A DNA stretch of 64,000 nt from an uncultured Lysobacterales bacterium (GTDB taxonomy: Bacteria > Pseudomonadota > Gammaproteobacteria > Xanthomonadales > Xanthomonadaceae): assembly GCA_946886865.1 (NCBI GenBank), contig CAMPJI010000004.1, positions 4,295 through 68,294 on the forward strand. Reading direction: 5' to 3'. The translations under genes and the position numbers were made by a program. The first letter of the stretch is position 1. Every line of letters begins with the position of its first letter. The notes beneath the pieces were generated by a model. It saw only the letters and a list, made by a program, of their open reading frames with translations, was not told where the DNA came from and made no database searches. Positions 1-9,984 of this stretch are shown here, in pieces.

Positions 1-1
1 G

Positions 2-2518
2 ATCCGCGGCGATGTCGACCCGTTCGAGGGCGGCGGCGCGCTGCACGGCAGCCTGCTGCGGCGGCTGCAGTCGGACCTGTTCCACCGCCGGCCGTCGCCG
101 CCCGTCGAGCCCACCGCCGGCGACCCGCGCACGCGCCTGCCCGCCGTGCGCCGCGACGACCCGAGCCTGCAGGTGCACGCCTGCCACACGCGCCTGCGTG
201 AGTTGCAGGTGCTGCACGACCAGCTGCGTGCGCTGTTCGAAGACCCTCGTTTCGATCCACCGCTGCAACCACGCGAGGTCGCGGTGCTGGCGCCGGACAT
301 CGACCCGTACCTGCCGTATTTCGAGGCGGTGTTCGGCAGCCGCGGCCGTGACGACGCCATCCCCTACGCGTTGGCCGATGCCAGTCCGCTGGCCGGCGAG
401 CCGCTGGCCGAGGTGTTCATGCGACTGCTGGCGTTGCCGGTGTCGCGCTTTGGCCTGGAGGAAACGCTCGACCTGCTCGCCAGCCCGCCGTTGGCGGATG
501 CCGCCGGCTTGGACGCGGCCGCGTTCGCGCGCCTGCGCGACTGGCTGCAGGCGGCCGGCGCGCGCTGGGGCCTGGACGCCGCGCACCGCGCGCGCCTGGA
601 CGCGCCGGCCGATGACGCCTACACCTGGGCCTTCGCGCTGGACCGGCTGCTGCTGGGCCACGCCAGCGGCAGCGATGCGCCGGTCGTGACGGCCTCCGGG
701 CAGGTGGTGGCGCCGTTGCCGGAGCTGGAAGGCCGCGCGCTCGATGCGCTCGACACGTTGATCCGCCTGCTGCGCGTGCTCGCGCGCCAGACCACCGCGC
801 TGGCCGAAGCGATCACGCCCGAGGCCTGGCGCGACCGGCTGATCGGCCTGCTCGACAGCCTGCTGCCGCGCCCGCCGTCGCTGCCGGCGACGCAACGCGC
901 GCTCGACCGCCTGCGACAACTGGTCGACGCCTTCGCGGCCGACGCGCGCCGCGCGGGGTTCGAGGGGACGGTGCCGGCCGAGGCCGTGCGCGCGCATTTC
1001 GCCGGCGTGCTGTCCGAATCCGACACCCGTGCACCGCTGTTGACCGGCGGGATGAGCATCGGCCGCATGGTGCCAATGCGGCTGCTACCGTTCCGCGTGA
1101 TCTGCCTGCTGGGCATGGACGACGGCGAGTTCCCGCGTCGCGACCCGGCCGCCGGCCTCAACCGGCTCACGGCGGAGCTGGGCAGCGAGCAGCGCCGCAC
1201 CGGCGACCGCTCCACGCGCGACGACGACCGCTTCCTGTTCCTGCAGCTGTTCGCCGCCGCGCAGGACGTGTTCTACGTCAGCTACCGCGGCGCCGACCCG
1301 CGCGACGGCAGCGTGCGCGAGCCGTCGGTGCTGGTGGCCGAGCTGCTCGCCGCGGCGGCGGCGCAACACGCGCCCGGTGCCGATGCCCAGGCGCAGCTGG
1401 TGGTGCGGCATCCGCTGCAACCGTTCGCGCCGGCCGCGTTCGGCGCCGGCGATGAGCCGCGCCGGTTCTCCTATCGCCAGGCGTGGTGGCCGGCCGCGGC
1501 GCAGCCCGCGCAGCGGCGCGTGCCGCTGCCGGCGTGGTTCGGCGATGCGTTGGACCCGTTGCCGGCGGACGCGGAGCACCGTCTGCCGCTGGAGACCCTG
1601 CGACGCTTCCTGCAGGCGCCGGCCGAGGCCTTCCTGCGCCATCGCCTCGGCCTGCGCCTGCCGGACATCGAAGCGCCGGAAGGCGATGTCGAACCGCTGC
1701 TGGCACCCGGCCGCGGCTTGGCGCGCCAAGTACTGCAACGCGCGGTGTTCGAGGCCTGCCTGCGCGGCGATGACGACGCCACCACCCACGCACTGCTGCG
1801 CGCACGCGGGGTGCTGCCCTCGGGCCCGCTCGGCCGGCGTACGCTGGAGCAGGTGCGGGGCGACGTCGCCCGCTATGCCGATGCGTTCCGCGACTGGCGC
1901 GGCGCGACCACCGCCGACGCGCCGCGGCTCGAGGTCGATCTCGACGGCACCGTGCTGCACGGCCGCGTGGCCGACGTGTACCCGCACGGCATCGCCCGCA
2001 TCCGGTTCGACGCGCCCAACGGCCCGTCCTCGATCCGCAACGGCCTGGACTGGCTGTTCGCGCGCGCGGCGGGCCTGGACGTGTCGCTGGTCGAGTTCCA
2101 CGACGGCGGCGACGCCGGTCCGGGGCCGCACCGTCGGCCCGATCTCGACGCGGACGCGGCGCGTGGCCTGCTGCGCGCGCTGGTGGCACTGCGCGAGAAG
2201 GGTCTGCGCGAGCCGCTGCCGTTCGCGCCCTACGCCGGCTGGGAGCTGTTCAACGCGCCCACGCTGGAGAAAGGCCTGGACGCCGCCGCCAGGAGGTGGC
2301 GCGGCAGCGAACGCAGCTGGAGCGAGCGCGACGTCGATGCGTTGCGGCTGGCGCTGCGGGGCCGCGATCCGTTCGGCGACGGCGCCACCCAGGCCGCGTT
2401 CGTCGACCTGGCGCTGACGATCTACCTCGCCGTGGTGTCGGGCGCCGCGTACGACGGCACCGACGCGGAGGCCATGCAGGCGCTCGCCGCGAACCTGGAC
2501 ACGGAGGACGCGGAGTGA
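2..2518 (+). CDS. recC: RecBCD exonuclease gamma subunit RecC (5' partial)
   Basis: RecC is the non-catalytic subunit of the RecBCD double-strand-break repair complex; it splits the duplex and recognises Chi. The reading frame is open from base 2 with no start codon, so the gene enters from upstream; 838 residues are visible against about 1120 in E. coli, so roughly the first quarter is missing. The block beginning SLQVHACHTRLRELQVLHDQ is the RecC segment where the inactive helicase fold resumes, and the C-terminal part carries the degenerate RecB-like nuclease fold. The stop TGA overlaps the GTG start of recB. Identity rests on this and on the exact recC-recB-recD order. Confidence 0.95.
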   Translation: MRGDVDPFEGGGALHGSLLRRLQSDLFHRRPSPPVEPTAGDPRTRLPAVRRDDPSLQVHACHTRLRELQVLHDQLRALFEDPRFDPPLQPREVAVLAPDIDPYLPYFEAVFGSRGRDDAIPYALADASPLAGEPLAEVFMRLLALPVSRFGLEETLDLLASPPLADAAGLDAAAFARLRDWLQAAGARWGLDAAHRARLDAPADDAYTWAFALDRLLLGHASGSDAPVVTASGQVVAPLPELEGRALDALDTLIRLLRVLARQTTALAEAITPEAWRDRLIGLLDSLLPRPPSLPATQRALDRLRQLVDAFAADARRAGFEGTVPAEAVRAHFAGVLSESDTRAPLLTGGMSIGRMVPMRLLPFRVICLLGMDDGEFPRRDPAAGLNRLTAELGSEQRRTGDRSTRDDDRFLFLQLFAAAQDVFYVSYRGADPRDGSVREPSVLVAELLAAAAAQHAPGADAQAQLVVRHPLQPFAPAAFGAGDEPRRFSYRQAWWPAAAQPAQRRVPLPAWFGDALDPLPADAEHRLPLETLRRFLQAPAEAFLRHRLGLRLPDIEAPEGDVEPLLAPGRGLARQVLQRAVFEACLRGDDDATTHALLRARGVLPSGPLGRRTLEQVRGDVARYADAFRDWRGATTADAPRLEVDLDGTVLHGRVADVYPHGIARIRFDAPNGPSSIRNGLDWLFARAAGLDVSLVEFHDGGDAGPGPHRRPDLDADAARGLLRALVALREKGLREPLPFAPYAGWELFNAPTLEKGLDAAARRWRGSERSWSERDVDALRLALRGRDPFGDGATQAAFVDLALTIYLAVVSGAAYDGTDAEAMQALAANLDTEDAE

Positions 2519-5500
2519 GCGACGCCACCGCGCCCGATCCCTACCTCACGCTGCCGCTGGACGGCGTGCGCGCCATCGAGGCGTCCGCCGGCACCGGCAA
2601 GACCTTCACCCTGGCGACGCTGGTGGTGCGGCTGGTGGTGGAGCGTGGCCTGCGCATCGGGCAGATCCTCGCGGTCACCTTCACCGAGGCGGCGACGCAG
2701 GAGCTGCGCACCCGCATCCGCGCGCGCCTGCTGCTGGCGGCCGACCTCGTCGGTGCGCTGCTGCCCGACGGTGCGCCGCCGGACGCCGTGCTGACCCACG
2801 CCGTGCTGGCCGCGCACCTGGACGGCGGCGCGGAGTCGGCCGATGCCCTGCGCCGCCGGCTGCAGGTGGCGGCCAACGACATCGACCTGGCGGCGATCTT
2901 CACCATCCACGGGTTCTGCGCGCGCGTGCTGCGCGAGCATGCGCTGGAGGCCGGACAGGGGTTCGACGCCCCCGAGCTGCTGGCCAACGATGCGACGCTG
3001 CGCGAGGCCATCGCCGCCGACCTGTGGCGCGCGCATGGCGCCACCGCCGGCGCCGCAGACGACCTGCTGGCGATGTGGAGCGGCGGCCCGCTGGCGCTGG
3101 CCGGCGACCTGCCGCCACTGGTGCGCGAACGCACGCTGCGTCCGGCACTGGCCGGGCTGCCGACCGACCCCGCGCCGCGCCTGCGCGCGACGGGTGCCGC
3201 GCTGGCGGAGGCGTTCCGTGCGCATGGCGACGAGTTCCGCGCATCCCTGCTGTCGGCCGTCGAGGGCAAGGTGCTGCACGGCGGCAGCTACAAGGCCAAC
3301 TGGATCGCCGCGCTGTTCGACGCGTTGCATGCGTGGTGCGAGGCGGGCGATCCCGACGCGCCATTCGTGCACGCGAAGCTTGGCCACCTCAGCCGCGAAA
3401 CGCTTGTCGACAGGACGAACAAGACCGCCAAGGGCCCCACGCCGGATTCGCCGGTCTGCGATGCCGTGCCGGCCTACCTGGACGCGCTGACCGCCGTGGC
3501 GGAATGGCAGGACGCGCGCCGTGTCGAACTGCTGCACGCGCTGCGCGACGATGCCCGCACGCGCCTGGCCCGCTTCAAGCGGCAGCAGCGCGTGCAGACC
3601 TACGACGACCTGATCGACCGCGTCGCCGATGCGCTCGACGGCGCGTACGCCGACGCGCTGGTGGCGCGGCTGCGCGCGCAGTATGCCGTCGCACTGGTGG
3701 ACGAGTTCCAGGACACCGACCCGCGGCAGTGGCGCATCTTCGAACGCGTGTTCGGCGCGGCCAGCGGCGCGCCGGCGCTGTTCGTGATCGGCGATCCCAA
3801 GCAGGCGATCTACGGCTTCCGCGGCGGCGATGTCGACACTTACCTCGCCGCGCGCGACACCGCGGACGGGGCACCGCCGCTGTCGACCAACTTCCGTTCC
3901 CGTCCCGGCGTGTTGCGCGCGATCTCGGCGCTGTACGCGCAGGCGGGGCGTGCCGATGCGCCGCCGTTCGTGGACCCGCGCATCCGCTTCCAGGACCTCC
4001 GCCCCGGCGGTACCCGCAGCGACGAGGATTACCTGCGGGATGGCCGGCCGGCGCCCGCGCTGACGCTGTGGCAGGCGCCTGCGCCCGACCAGGTCGACGC
4101 CAAGGGCAAGCCGAAGCCGTACAGCGCGGGGCGCTCGCGCGAACTGGCGACCCGCGCGTGCGTGGCGGCGATCCACCGCGTGCTCGCCGACGCCCGCGAA
4201 GGCAACGCCACCCTCGACGGCCGTGCGGTGCAGCCGGGCGACATCGCGGTGCTGGTGCGTTCGCACAGCGAGGCCACGCGCATCCGCCAGGCGCTGGCAT
4301 TGGCCGGCATTCCCGCGGTGGCGGCGGGCAAGCAGAGCCTGTTCGCGACCGACGAGGCACGCGAGCTGCATGCGTTGCTGCTGGCGGTGCTGCACGGCGC
4401 CGACGACGGCCGCCTGCGGACCGCGCTGTCCACGGTGCTGATCGGACTGGATGCGTCTCAGGTCGCTGCTCTCGACGCGCTGTCCGAAGGCGGCAGTAGC
4501 GATGCACTCAACCACTGGCGGCTGGCCGCCATCGGCTGGCGCGAGCGCCTGCAACGCGGCGGCCCGCTGGCGCTGGTCAACGACCTGTGCGCGCAGCACG
4601 CGGCGCGCCTGCTGGGCCTGCTCGACGGCGAGCGCCGCCTCACCAACTACCTGCAGCTGGCCGAACTGCTGCAGGAGGCGCAGGCGCGCGCGCTGGGCCT
4701 GCACGGCCTGGTCGACTGGCTGGCACGGTCGATCGCCGAGGCGAGCAGCGATGGCGACAGCCAGCTGCTGCGGCTGGAATCGGACGCGCACCGGGTGCAG
4801 GTCGTGACCCTGCACAAGAGCAAGGGCCTGGAGTACCCGCTGGTGTTCCTGCCGTTCGCCGCTGTCGGCGGCAAGCCCCGTGACGCGGGCCGGCACGTCA
4901 CCGTATCGCGCGACGGGACGCGCACCCTCCACTGGAAGCTGCTGCCGTCGCAGTCGGGATGGAACGCGGCCAAAGAGCAATGGGAGACGGGGCAACGGGC
5001 CGAGGACGCGCGCCTGCTCTACGTCGGCCTGACGCGTGCGCGCCACGCGCTATGGCTGGCGGGCGGCGCGTTCTACCAACAGGCCAGGTCCGCCATCGCC
5101 GCGATGATCGCCGACCCGGATGCGCTGGCCGCCGCCGCCGATGGCGCCATCGAAATCGACCGCCGCATGCCGCCCGACACGCTGCCCTGGTTGCCGCCGG
5201 CGTCCGGGGACGCCGTGCCACCCGCGCGCACCGCGACCCGCGCGCTCGCCAGCGACTGGTGGGTGTACAGCTTCACCCAGCTGGCCAACGCCGACGGTGC
5301 GGGCGACGCCTCCAGCGCGGCCACGCAGCCGGCCGCCGGGGGGCAGGACGAAGCCGGCCCGGAGCCCGCGCCCGACCCGGGCGACGTCGACGGGGCGAGA
5401 ACCGACGCGTTCGATCCGCGTTTCGCCGGCGCGCGCTTCGGCGTGGTGCTGCACGACGTGCTCGAGCGCGTGGACTTCGCCGGCTGGGCCGGCTGGACGC

Positions 5501-6165
5501 TGGACGCGCCGGCACCCGGACACGATGTCGACCTCCTCGTTGAGCGCCTGCGCGCGGCCGGTTATGCCGACGGCGACATCGACGACGGCGTGGCCGTGCT
5601 CACGCCACTGGTGGGGCAGACATTGACCGCGCCGCTGCCCGAGGGCGTGCGCCTCGCCGATGTACCGGATGACGCGCGTCGCGCCGAAATGGAATTCCAG
5701 TTCGCGCTCGCACCGACCCGCGTCGATGCGCTGATCGCACTGCTGCACCGCCACGGCCTGCTGCGCGGGCGCCAGGGCTTCGGCCTGCGCCACCGGCTGG
5801 AAGGCCTGATGACGGGCCTGATCGACCTGACCTACGTGCACGACGGGCGCTGGTACGTGCTGGACTACAAGTCCAACCGCCTGCCGGGGTATGGCCCCGC
5901 GCAGCTGAGTGATGCGATGGCGCACAGCGAGTACGACCTGCAGGCGCTGATCTACACGCTGGCCCTTCACCGCTGGCTGCGCTTCCGGCTGGGCGATGGC
6001 TACGACTACGCGCGCGACTTCGGTGGCGTGCGCTACCTGTTCTGTCGTGGGCTGGATGCGACGCGCGAGGAGGCGCCCGGCGTGCAGGCGTGGCGGTTCG
6101 AGCCGGCGCTGGTCGAAGCGCTGGACGCACTGTTTGCAGGCCGCCCCGCCGAGGTGGCCGCATGA
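2515..6165 (+). CDS. recB: RecBCD helicase-nuclease beta subunit RecB
   Basis: RecB is the 3'-5' SF1 helicase and the only nuclease of RecBCD. The product is 1216 residues (E. coli 1180). Walker A ASAGTGKT lies at residues 23-30, the motif II DEFQD near 396-400, motif VI-like YVGLTRARHALW around 840, and the C-terminal nuclease motif DYKSN at about 1117-1121, so helicase and nuclease look intact. I chose the GTG at 2515 because it gives the family N-terminus directly before Walker A and overlaps the recC stop by four bases (GTGA); a longer frame upstream only reads through recC in another phase. The stop overlaps the recD ATG. Confidence 0.97.
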   Translation: MSDATAPDPYLTLPLDGVRAIEASAGTGKTFTLATLVVRLVVERGLRIGQILAVTFTEAATQELRTRIRARLLLAADLVGALLPDGAPPDAVLTHAVLAAHLDGGAESADALRRRLQVAANDIDLAAIFTIHGFCARVLREHALEAGQGFDAPELLANDATLREAIAADLWRAHGATAGAADDLLAMWSGGPLALAGDLPPLVRERTLRPALAGLPTDPAPRLRATGAALAEAFRAHGDEFRASLLSAVEGKVLHGGSYKANWIAALFDALHAWCEAGDPDAPFVHAKLGHLSRETLVDRTNKTAKGPTPDSPVCDAVPAYLDALTAVAEWQDARRVELLHALRDDARTRLARFKRQQRVQTYDDLIDRVADALDGAYADALVARLRAQYAVALVDEFQDTDPRQWRIFERVFGAASGAPALFVIGDPKQAIYGFRGGDVDTYLAARDTADGAPPLSTNFRSRPGVLRAISALYAQAGRADAPPFVDPRIRFQDLRPGGTRSDEDYLRDGRPAPALTLWQAPAPDQVDAKGKPKPYSAGRSRELATRACVAAIHRVLADAREGNATLDGRAVQPGDIAVLVRSHSEATRIRQALALAGIPAVAAGKQSLFATDEARELHALLLAVLHGADDGRLRTALSTVLIGLDASQVAALDALSEGGSSDALNHWRLAAIGWRERLQRGGPLALVNDLCAQHAARLLGLLDGERRLTNYLQLAELLQEAQARALGLHGLVDWLARSIAEASSDGDSQLLRLESDAHRVQVVTLHKSKGLEYPLVFLPFAAVGGKPRDAGRHVTVSRDGTRTLHWKLLPSQSGWNAAKEQWETGQRAEDARLLYVGLTRARHALWLAGGAFYQQARSAIAAMIADPDALAAAADGAIEIDRRMPPDTLPWLPPASGDAVPPARTATRALASDWWVYSFTQLANADGAGDASSAATQPAAGGQDEAGPEPAPDPGDVDGARTDAFDPRFAGARFGVVLHDVLERVDFAGWAGWTLDAPAPGHDVDLLVERLRAAGYADGDIDDGVAVLTPLVGQTLTAPLPEGVRLADVPDDARRAEMEFQFALAPTRVDALIALLHRHGLLRGRQGFGLRHRLEGLMTGLIDLTYVHDGRWYVLDYKSNRLPGYGPAQLSDAMAHSEYDLQALIYTLALHRWLRFRLGDGYDYARDFGGVRYLFCRGLDATREEAPGVQAWRFEPALVEALDALFAGRPAEVAA

Positions 6166-8027
6166 GCCTGCTGCAGGCGCTCACGCAGGCCGGCGCGTTG
6201 CGCACGCTGGACCACGCCTTCGCGCAGAGCCTGCGCCGGCTCGACCCCGCGACCCCGGATGCCGTGTTGGCCGGTGCCGCCCTGGCATCGCTGGCGGTGT
6301 CGCACGGCCACGCCGCCTTCGACCCCGCGCGCCCGGCGCTGCTGGTGGACGGCGACATCCCGTGGCCGGCACCGGCGGCCTGGCGCGATGCGCTTGCTGG
6401 ATCACCGTGGGTGGCACGGCCCGACGCGGACGGCACCGCGGCGGCGGCACCGCTCGTGCTCGAGGACGGGCTGCTCTACCTGCGCCGCTACCGCGACTAC
6501 GAGCATCGCCTCGCGCGGCGCTTGCTGCGCATCGCCGCGACGCCCCCGGCCGCGTTCGACGGGGCCGCGCTGGCGCCGGTGCGCGAGGCGCTGTTTCCCT
6601 CGGCCACGGCCGACGCCCTGCAGGCGCGTGCGGCCACCCGGGCGCTCGACACCTCGCTGCTGCTGGTCACGGGTGGCCCGGGCACCGGCAAGACCACCAC
6701 CATCGCGCGGCTGCTCGTGCTGCTGGTCGCGCAGGCGGCCCTGTCCGGTCGGCCGGCACCGCGTATCGCACTGGCCGCGCCCACGGGCCGGGCCGCCGAG
6801 CGCATGGCTGAAAGCCTGCGCGCCGCTCTGGGACGCCTGCGCGGCCTCGAAGGCATCGACCCCGCATGGCTGGAGGCGCTGCCCGAGGGCGCGTCCACGT
6901 TGCACCGGCTGCTCGGCACGATTCCGGGCAGCCCGCGCTTCTGCTTCGACGCCGACACACCGCTGCCGTTCGACACCGTCGTGGTGGACGAGGCCTCGAT
7001 GGTCGACCTGCCGCTGATGTGCAAGCTGGCCGAGGCCGTGCCCGACGGTGCGCGGCTGGTGCTGCTGGGCGATCCCGACCAGCTGCCGTCGGTGGAGGCC
7101 GGCGACGTGCTCGCCTCGATCTGCGACGCGGCCGATGGCGGGGCGCACCCCGTTGCCGATGCGGCGTCGCCTCCAGCGGTGGCGGGGCTGCGCGGCGAGA
7201 CCGCCGATCTGTTCGCCGCGCCGGCCGCACCGTCGGTGCGCGCGGACCGGCCCCGGGTCGCCGCGCCACTGGAAGGCCATCGCGTGCACCTTCGGCGCGG
7301 GTTCCGGCAATCCATGCAGCTGGATCTCGCGCCCTTGGCCGATGCGGTCCGCGCGGGCGACGGCGATCGGGCGCTGGCCTTGCTCCGGGACGGCGAGCTG
7401 CAGGGCGTGCACTTCCATGAAGGCGTCGCCGACCCGCTGGCCGTGGGGGCGGCGGACCTGCTGCCGCACTGGCGCGCGCTGGCCGAGGCAGGGGACCCCG
7501 CGCAGGCGCTGGCCACCGCGGTCCGCCTGCGGTTGCTGACGGCCCTGCGACGGGGCCCGCAGGGCGCGCAGGTGCTCAATGCACGCATCGAAGCCGCGCT
7601 CGGCGGTTCGCGTGCCGCCCCGTATTTCCATGGCCGGCTGCTGCAGGTCACCGAAAACAGCTACCGCCACCGCCTGTTCAATGGCGACCTGGGCGTGTGC
7701 CTGCGCGACGATGGGGGCGTGCCGGTGGTGTGGTTCGCCGACCCCCAGGGCGGCGCGCGCGCGTTCCACCCCTCGGCACTGCCCGCGCATGAGAGCGCCT
7801 TCGCCACCACCGTGCACAAGGCGCAGGGTTCGGAGTTCGACCGCGTGTGGCTGGTGCTGCCGCAGCGCGATGCACGTCCGTTGTCGCGCGAGCTGGTCTA
7901 TACCGCACTGACGCGCGCGCGCAGCGACGTGCATGTCTGCGCGGCCGAGGCGGTGCTGCGCGCGGCCCTGTCGCGCCAGGTCGCGCGCGTCTCCCACCTC
8001 GCCGAACGGTTGCGGACCGCGCACTGA
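6162..8027 (+). CDS. recD: RecBCD helicase alpha subunit RecD
   Basis: RecD is the 5'-3' SF1B helicase of RecBCD. The 621-residue product has Walker A GGPGTGKT near residue 171, motif II VVDEASMVD near 275, motif V-like TTVHKAQGSEFD near 549 and motif VI YTALTRARS near 580. The start ATG overlaps the recB stop (ATGA), so the three genes are translationally coupled. Between motifs III and IV there is a stretch of about 60 residues rich in Ala, Asp and Pro (roughly 325-385), probably a surface loop. No terminator is obvious after the stop; the next gene starts 61 bases later. Confidence 0.96.
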   Translation: MSLLQALTQAGALRTLDHAFAQSLRRLDPATPDAVLAGAALASLAVSHGHAAFDPARPALLVDGDIPWPAPAAWRDALAGSPWVARPDADGTAAAAPLVLEDGLLYLRRYRDYEHRLARRLLRIAATPPAAFDGAALAPVREALFPSATADALQARAATRALDTSLLLVTGGPGTGKTTTIARLLVLLVAQAALSGRPAPRIALAAPTGRAAERMAESLRAALGRLRGLEGIDPAWLEALPEGASTLHRLLGTIPGSPRFCFDADTPLPFDTVVVDEASMVDLPLMCKLAEAVPDGARLVLLGDPDQLPSVEAGDVLASICDAADGGAHPVADAASPPAVAGLRGETADLFAAPAAPSVRADRPRVAAPLEGHRVHLRRGFRQSMQLDLAPLADAVRAGDGDRALALLRDGELQGVHFHEGVADPLAVGAADLLPHWRALAEAGDPAQALATAVRLRLLTALRRGPQGAQVLNARIEAALGGSRAAPYFHGRLLQVTENSYRHRLFNGDLGVCLRDDGGVPVVWFADPQGGARAFHPSALPAHESAFATTVHKAQGSEFDRVWLVLPQRDARPLSRELVYTALTRARSDVHVCAAEAVLRAALSRQVARVSHLAERLRTAH

Positions 8028-8088
8028 CCGCGTCACGCGGCGGCATGCGCGAGCGGCTAGACTCGCGCGGCGACAGGGGGATGGACCG

Positions 8089-9840
8089 ATGGGTGGACAA
8101 GGGCGCAGGCCATGGCGCGCGCTGTGCGTCGCACTGCTGCTGCTCGCGGGCATCGTGCCCGCGGCGGCCACGGCGCAGCTGCGGGTCGAGGTGCTGCAGA
8201 CACGCGACGAACTGGACGGCCCACCCGCGGCGGCCGCCGTGGTCATGCAGGCCGACGCCACCCGCGACGCCCCCGCCGTACTGGCGCTGCCGCGCCGCGA
8301 GGCCGGCTACTGGCTGCGCCTGACCCACGAGGGCGCGGTGCCCGCCGACAGCGAGCTGCGCCTGCTCCTGCGGGGGCCGCGTGCGGTGGGGCCCGTGGTG
8401 TTCTATCCGCCCCTGGCCGCGCCGCGCACCGTGCGCGATGCCGCCAGTGGCGGATCCGCCCTGCTGCGCCGCGGCTGGGTGCTGGCACTGCCGCACGGCT
8501 GGCCCGCCGGGGCGGTCGCCTACCTGCGCATCAACGGGGCCGTGACCGAGCCGGTCCGCCTGCAGCTCGACACCGTGCCGGGCCTGGTGCGTGCCGAGCG
8601 CCACGACACACGGCTGACCATGGCGGTCTTCACCACCTTGATGCTGATGGCGGTGGCGATGTTCGCGGTGTGGCTGGTGTTCCGGGACGGCCTCTACCTG
8701 AGTTATGCCGGCTACGTGACCTGCGTGGCGGTGTTCGCGTTGATGGTGTCGGGCGACGCGGCGGAGATGTGGGGGCTGGCCTGGCTGGACGGCTTCGGCG
8801 CGCCGGGGCGCTGGTTCGCCGCCACGCTGGCGGTGCTGCTGCAACTGGTGTTCACCGTCCGGTTCCTCGAGCTGCACCGGCGCCTGCCGTGGGGGGCGAC
8901 CGCCGTGCAGGCGCTGGCGGTCGTGCATGGGGTCCTGTTGCTGGCCCTGCTCGTCGGGCGCGAGCACGTCGCCGGCTGGTACCCCGTCGCCGGCAATGTG
9001 CTGTTGCTGGTCGCCATCGCGCTGGTGCTCGCGTGCGCGGCGCTGGCGTGGCGCCGGGGTGCCGCCTATGCCGGCTATTACCTGGTCGGCTGGAGTCCGA
9101 TGATCGTGCTGGCCGCATCCGGTGCCGGTCGCCAGCTGGGCCTGCTGCCACCGGGCTGGAGCGTGGGCGGCCTGCCCATGGTCGCGCTGGTGCAGTCGGC
9201 GGTCCTCGCACTGGCCTTGAGCCGGCACGCCGCCAACCGCCACCGCATCACCCTGCTCGCGCGGCAGTCGCTGGAGCGCGACCCGCTGACCGGCGCGCTC
9301 AACCGCCGCGTGGTCGAGCAGATGCTCGACGCCTGGGCCGAGCTCGGCGGCCTCGGCGCACGCCGCTACGGCGTGCTGATGCTGGACATCGATCGCCTGC
9401 GGGTGATCAACACCACGCATGGCCGTGCCATCGGCGATGCGGTGCTCCAGCAGGCGCTCGCGCGCATCCGCAGCCTGGTCGCCGCCGAGGACACCGTCGC
9501 GCGGATGGAGGCCGACAGCTTTGCCGTCGTCAGCGAGGGCCGCCGCGAGGATTGCGAACTGTTGGCGCAGCGCCTGGCCGACGGCTTCTCACGGCGTCCG
9601 TTCCGCATCGACGGTCACCAGATCGAAGTCAGCATCAGCATCGGGCTGGCGATGTCGAGACGCGGCGAGTCGTCCACGTCGTTGCTCGCGCGCGCCCGCC
9701 ATGCGCTCGACCATGCGCGCATGGCGGGCGACAACGCGGTCAGCATCGCGCCCGGCAGCAGTACGGGCGAGCACCCGGCCGTCACACCCGAACTGCTGGC
9801 GGACGCCGGAGCCGTACGCGCGGAAACGACGCCATCGTGA
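8089..9840 (+). CDS. 7TMR-DISM receptor with degenerate GGDEF domain
   Basis: The 583-residue protein has a signal peptide, a periplasmic sensor region to about residue 170, seven hydrophobic segments (about 176-380) and a C-terminal GGDEF fold. The layout matches the 7TMR-DISM family coupled to diguanylate cyclases. The GGDEF domain opens normally (DPLTGALNRR near 397), but the catalytic motif reads EADSF at 474-478 instead of GGDEF, so both glycines and the catalytic glutamate are gone. The product-inhibition site (RxxD) reads AAED. Known family logic says such a domain cannot make c-di-GMP; it may bind a ligand or a partner. The ATG at 8089 has an AGGGGG Shine-Dalgarno upstream. Confidence 0.85.
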   Translation: MGGQGRRPWRALCVALLLLAGIVPAAATAQLRVEVLQTRDELDGPPAAAAVVMQADATRDAPAVLALPRREAGYWLRLTHEGAVPADSELRLLLRGPRAVGPVVFYPPLAAPRTVRDAASGGSALLRRGWVLALPHGWPAGAVAYLRINGAVTEPVRLQLDTVPGLVRAERHDTRLTMAVFTTLMLMAVAMFAVWLVFRDGLYLSYAGYVTCVAVFALMVSGDAAEMWGLAWLDGFGAPGRWFAATLAVLLQLVFTVRFLELHRRLPWGATAVQALAVVHGVLLLALLVGREHVAGWYPVAGNVLLLVAIALVLACAALAWRRGAAYAGYYLVGWSPMIVLAASGAGRQLGLLPPGWSVGGLPMVALVQSAVLALALSRHAANRHRITLLARQSLERDPLTGALNRRVVEQMLDAWAELGGLGARRYGVLMLDIDRLRVINTTHGRAIGDAVLQQALARIRSLVAAEDTVARMEADSFAVVSEGRREDCELLAQRLADGFSRRPFRIDGHQIEVSISIGLAMSRRGESSTSLLARARHALDHARMAGDNAVSIAPGSSTGEHPAVTPELLADAGAVRAETTPS

Positions 9841-9858
9841 CATCACTGAGCGGCGCGC

Positions 9859-9881
9859 AAACCCTTCATGAACAAGGGTTT
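9859..9881. repeat. 8-bp perfect inverted repeat upstream of glycine-zipper gene
   Basis: AAACCCTT, a 7-base loop, then AAGGGTTT. It lies between the receptor gene and the glycine-zipper gene, about 105 bases before the latter's start. It has no following T-run, so it is more likely an operator or a weak attenuating hairpin than an intrinsic terminator. Confidence 0.4.
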
Positions 9882-9984
9882 CAGCGCACCGCATCCTTCA
9901 CCTGCAAAGAACGCGGACGCGCCTAGCTTCTGTCGGACCGGGCCGCACAACGGCGCGGCCCCCACAGAACATCAGGAGCACGAA

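Noticed and set aside
2422..5046. 874-codon minus-strand frame opposite recB
   Set aside because: Shadow of recB; no recognisable domain and no ribosome site.
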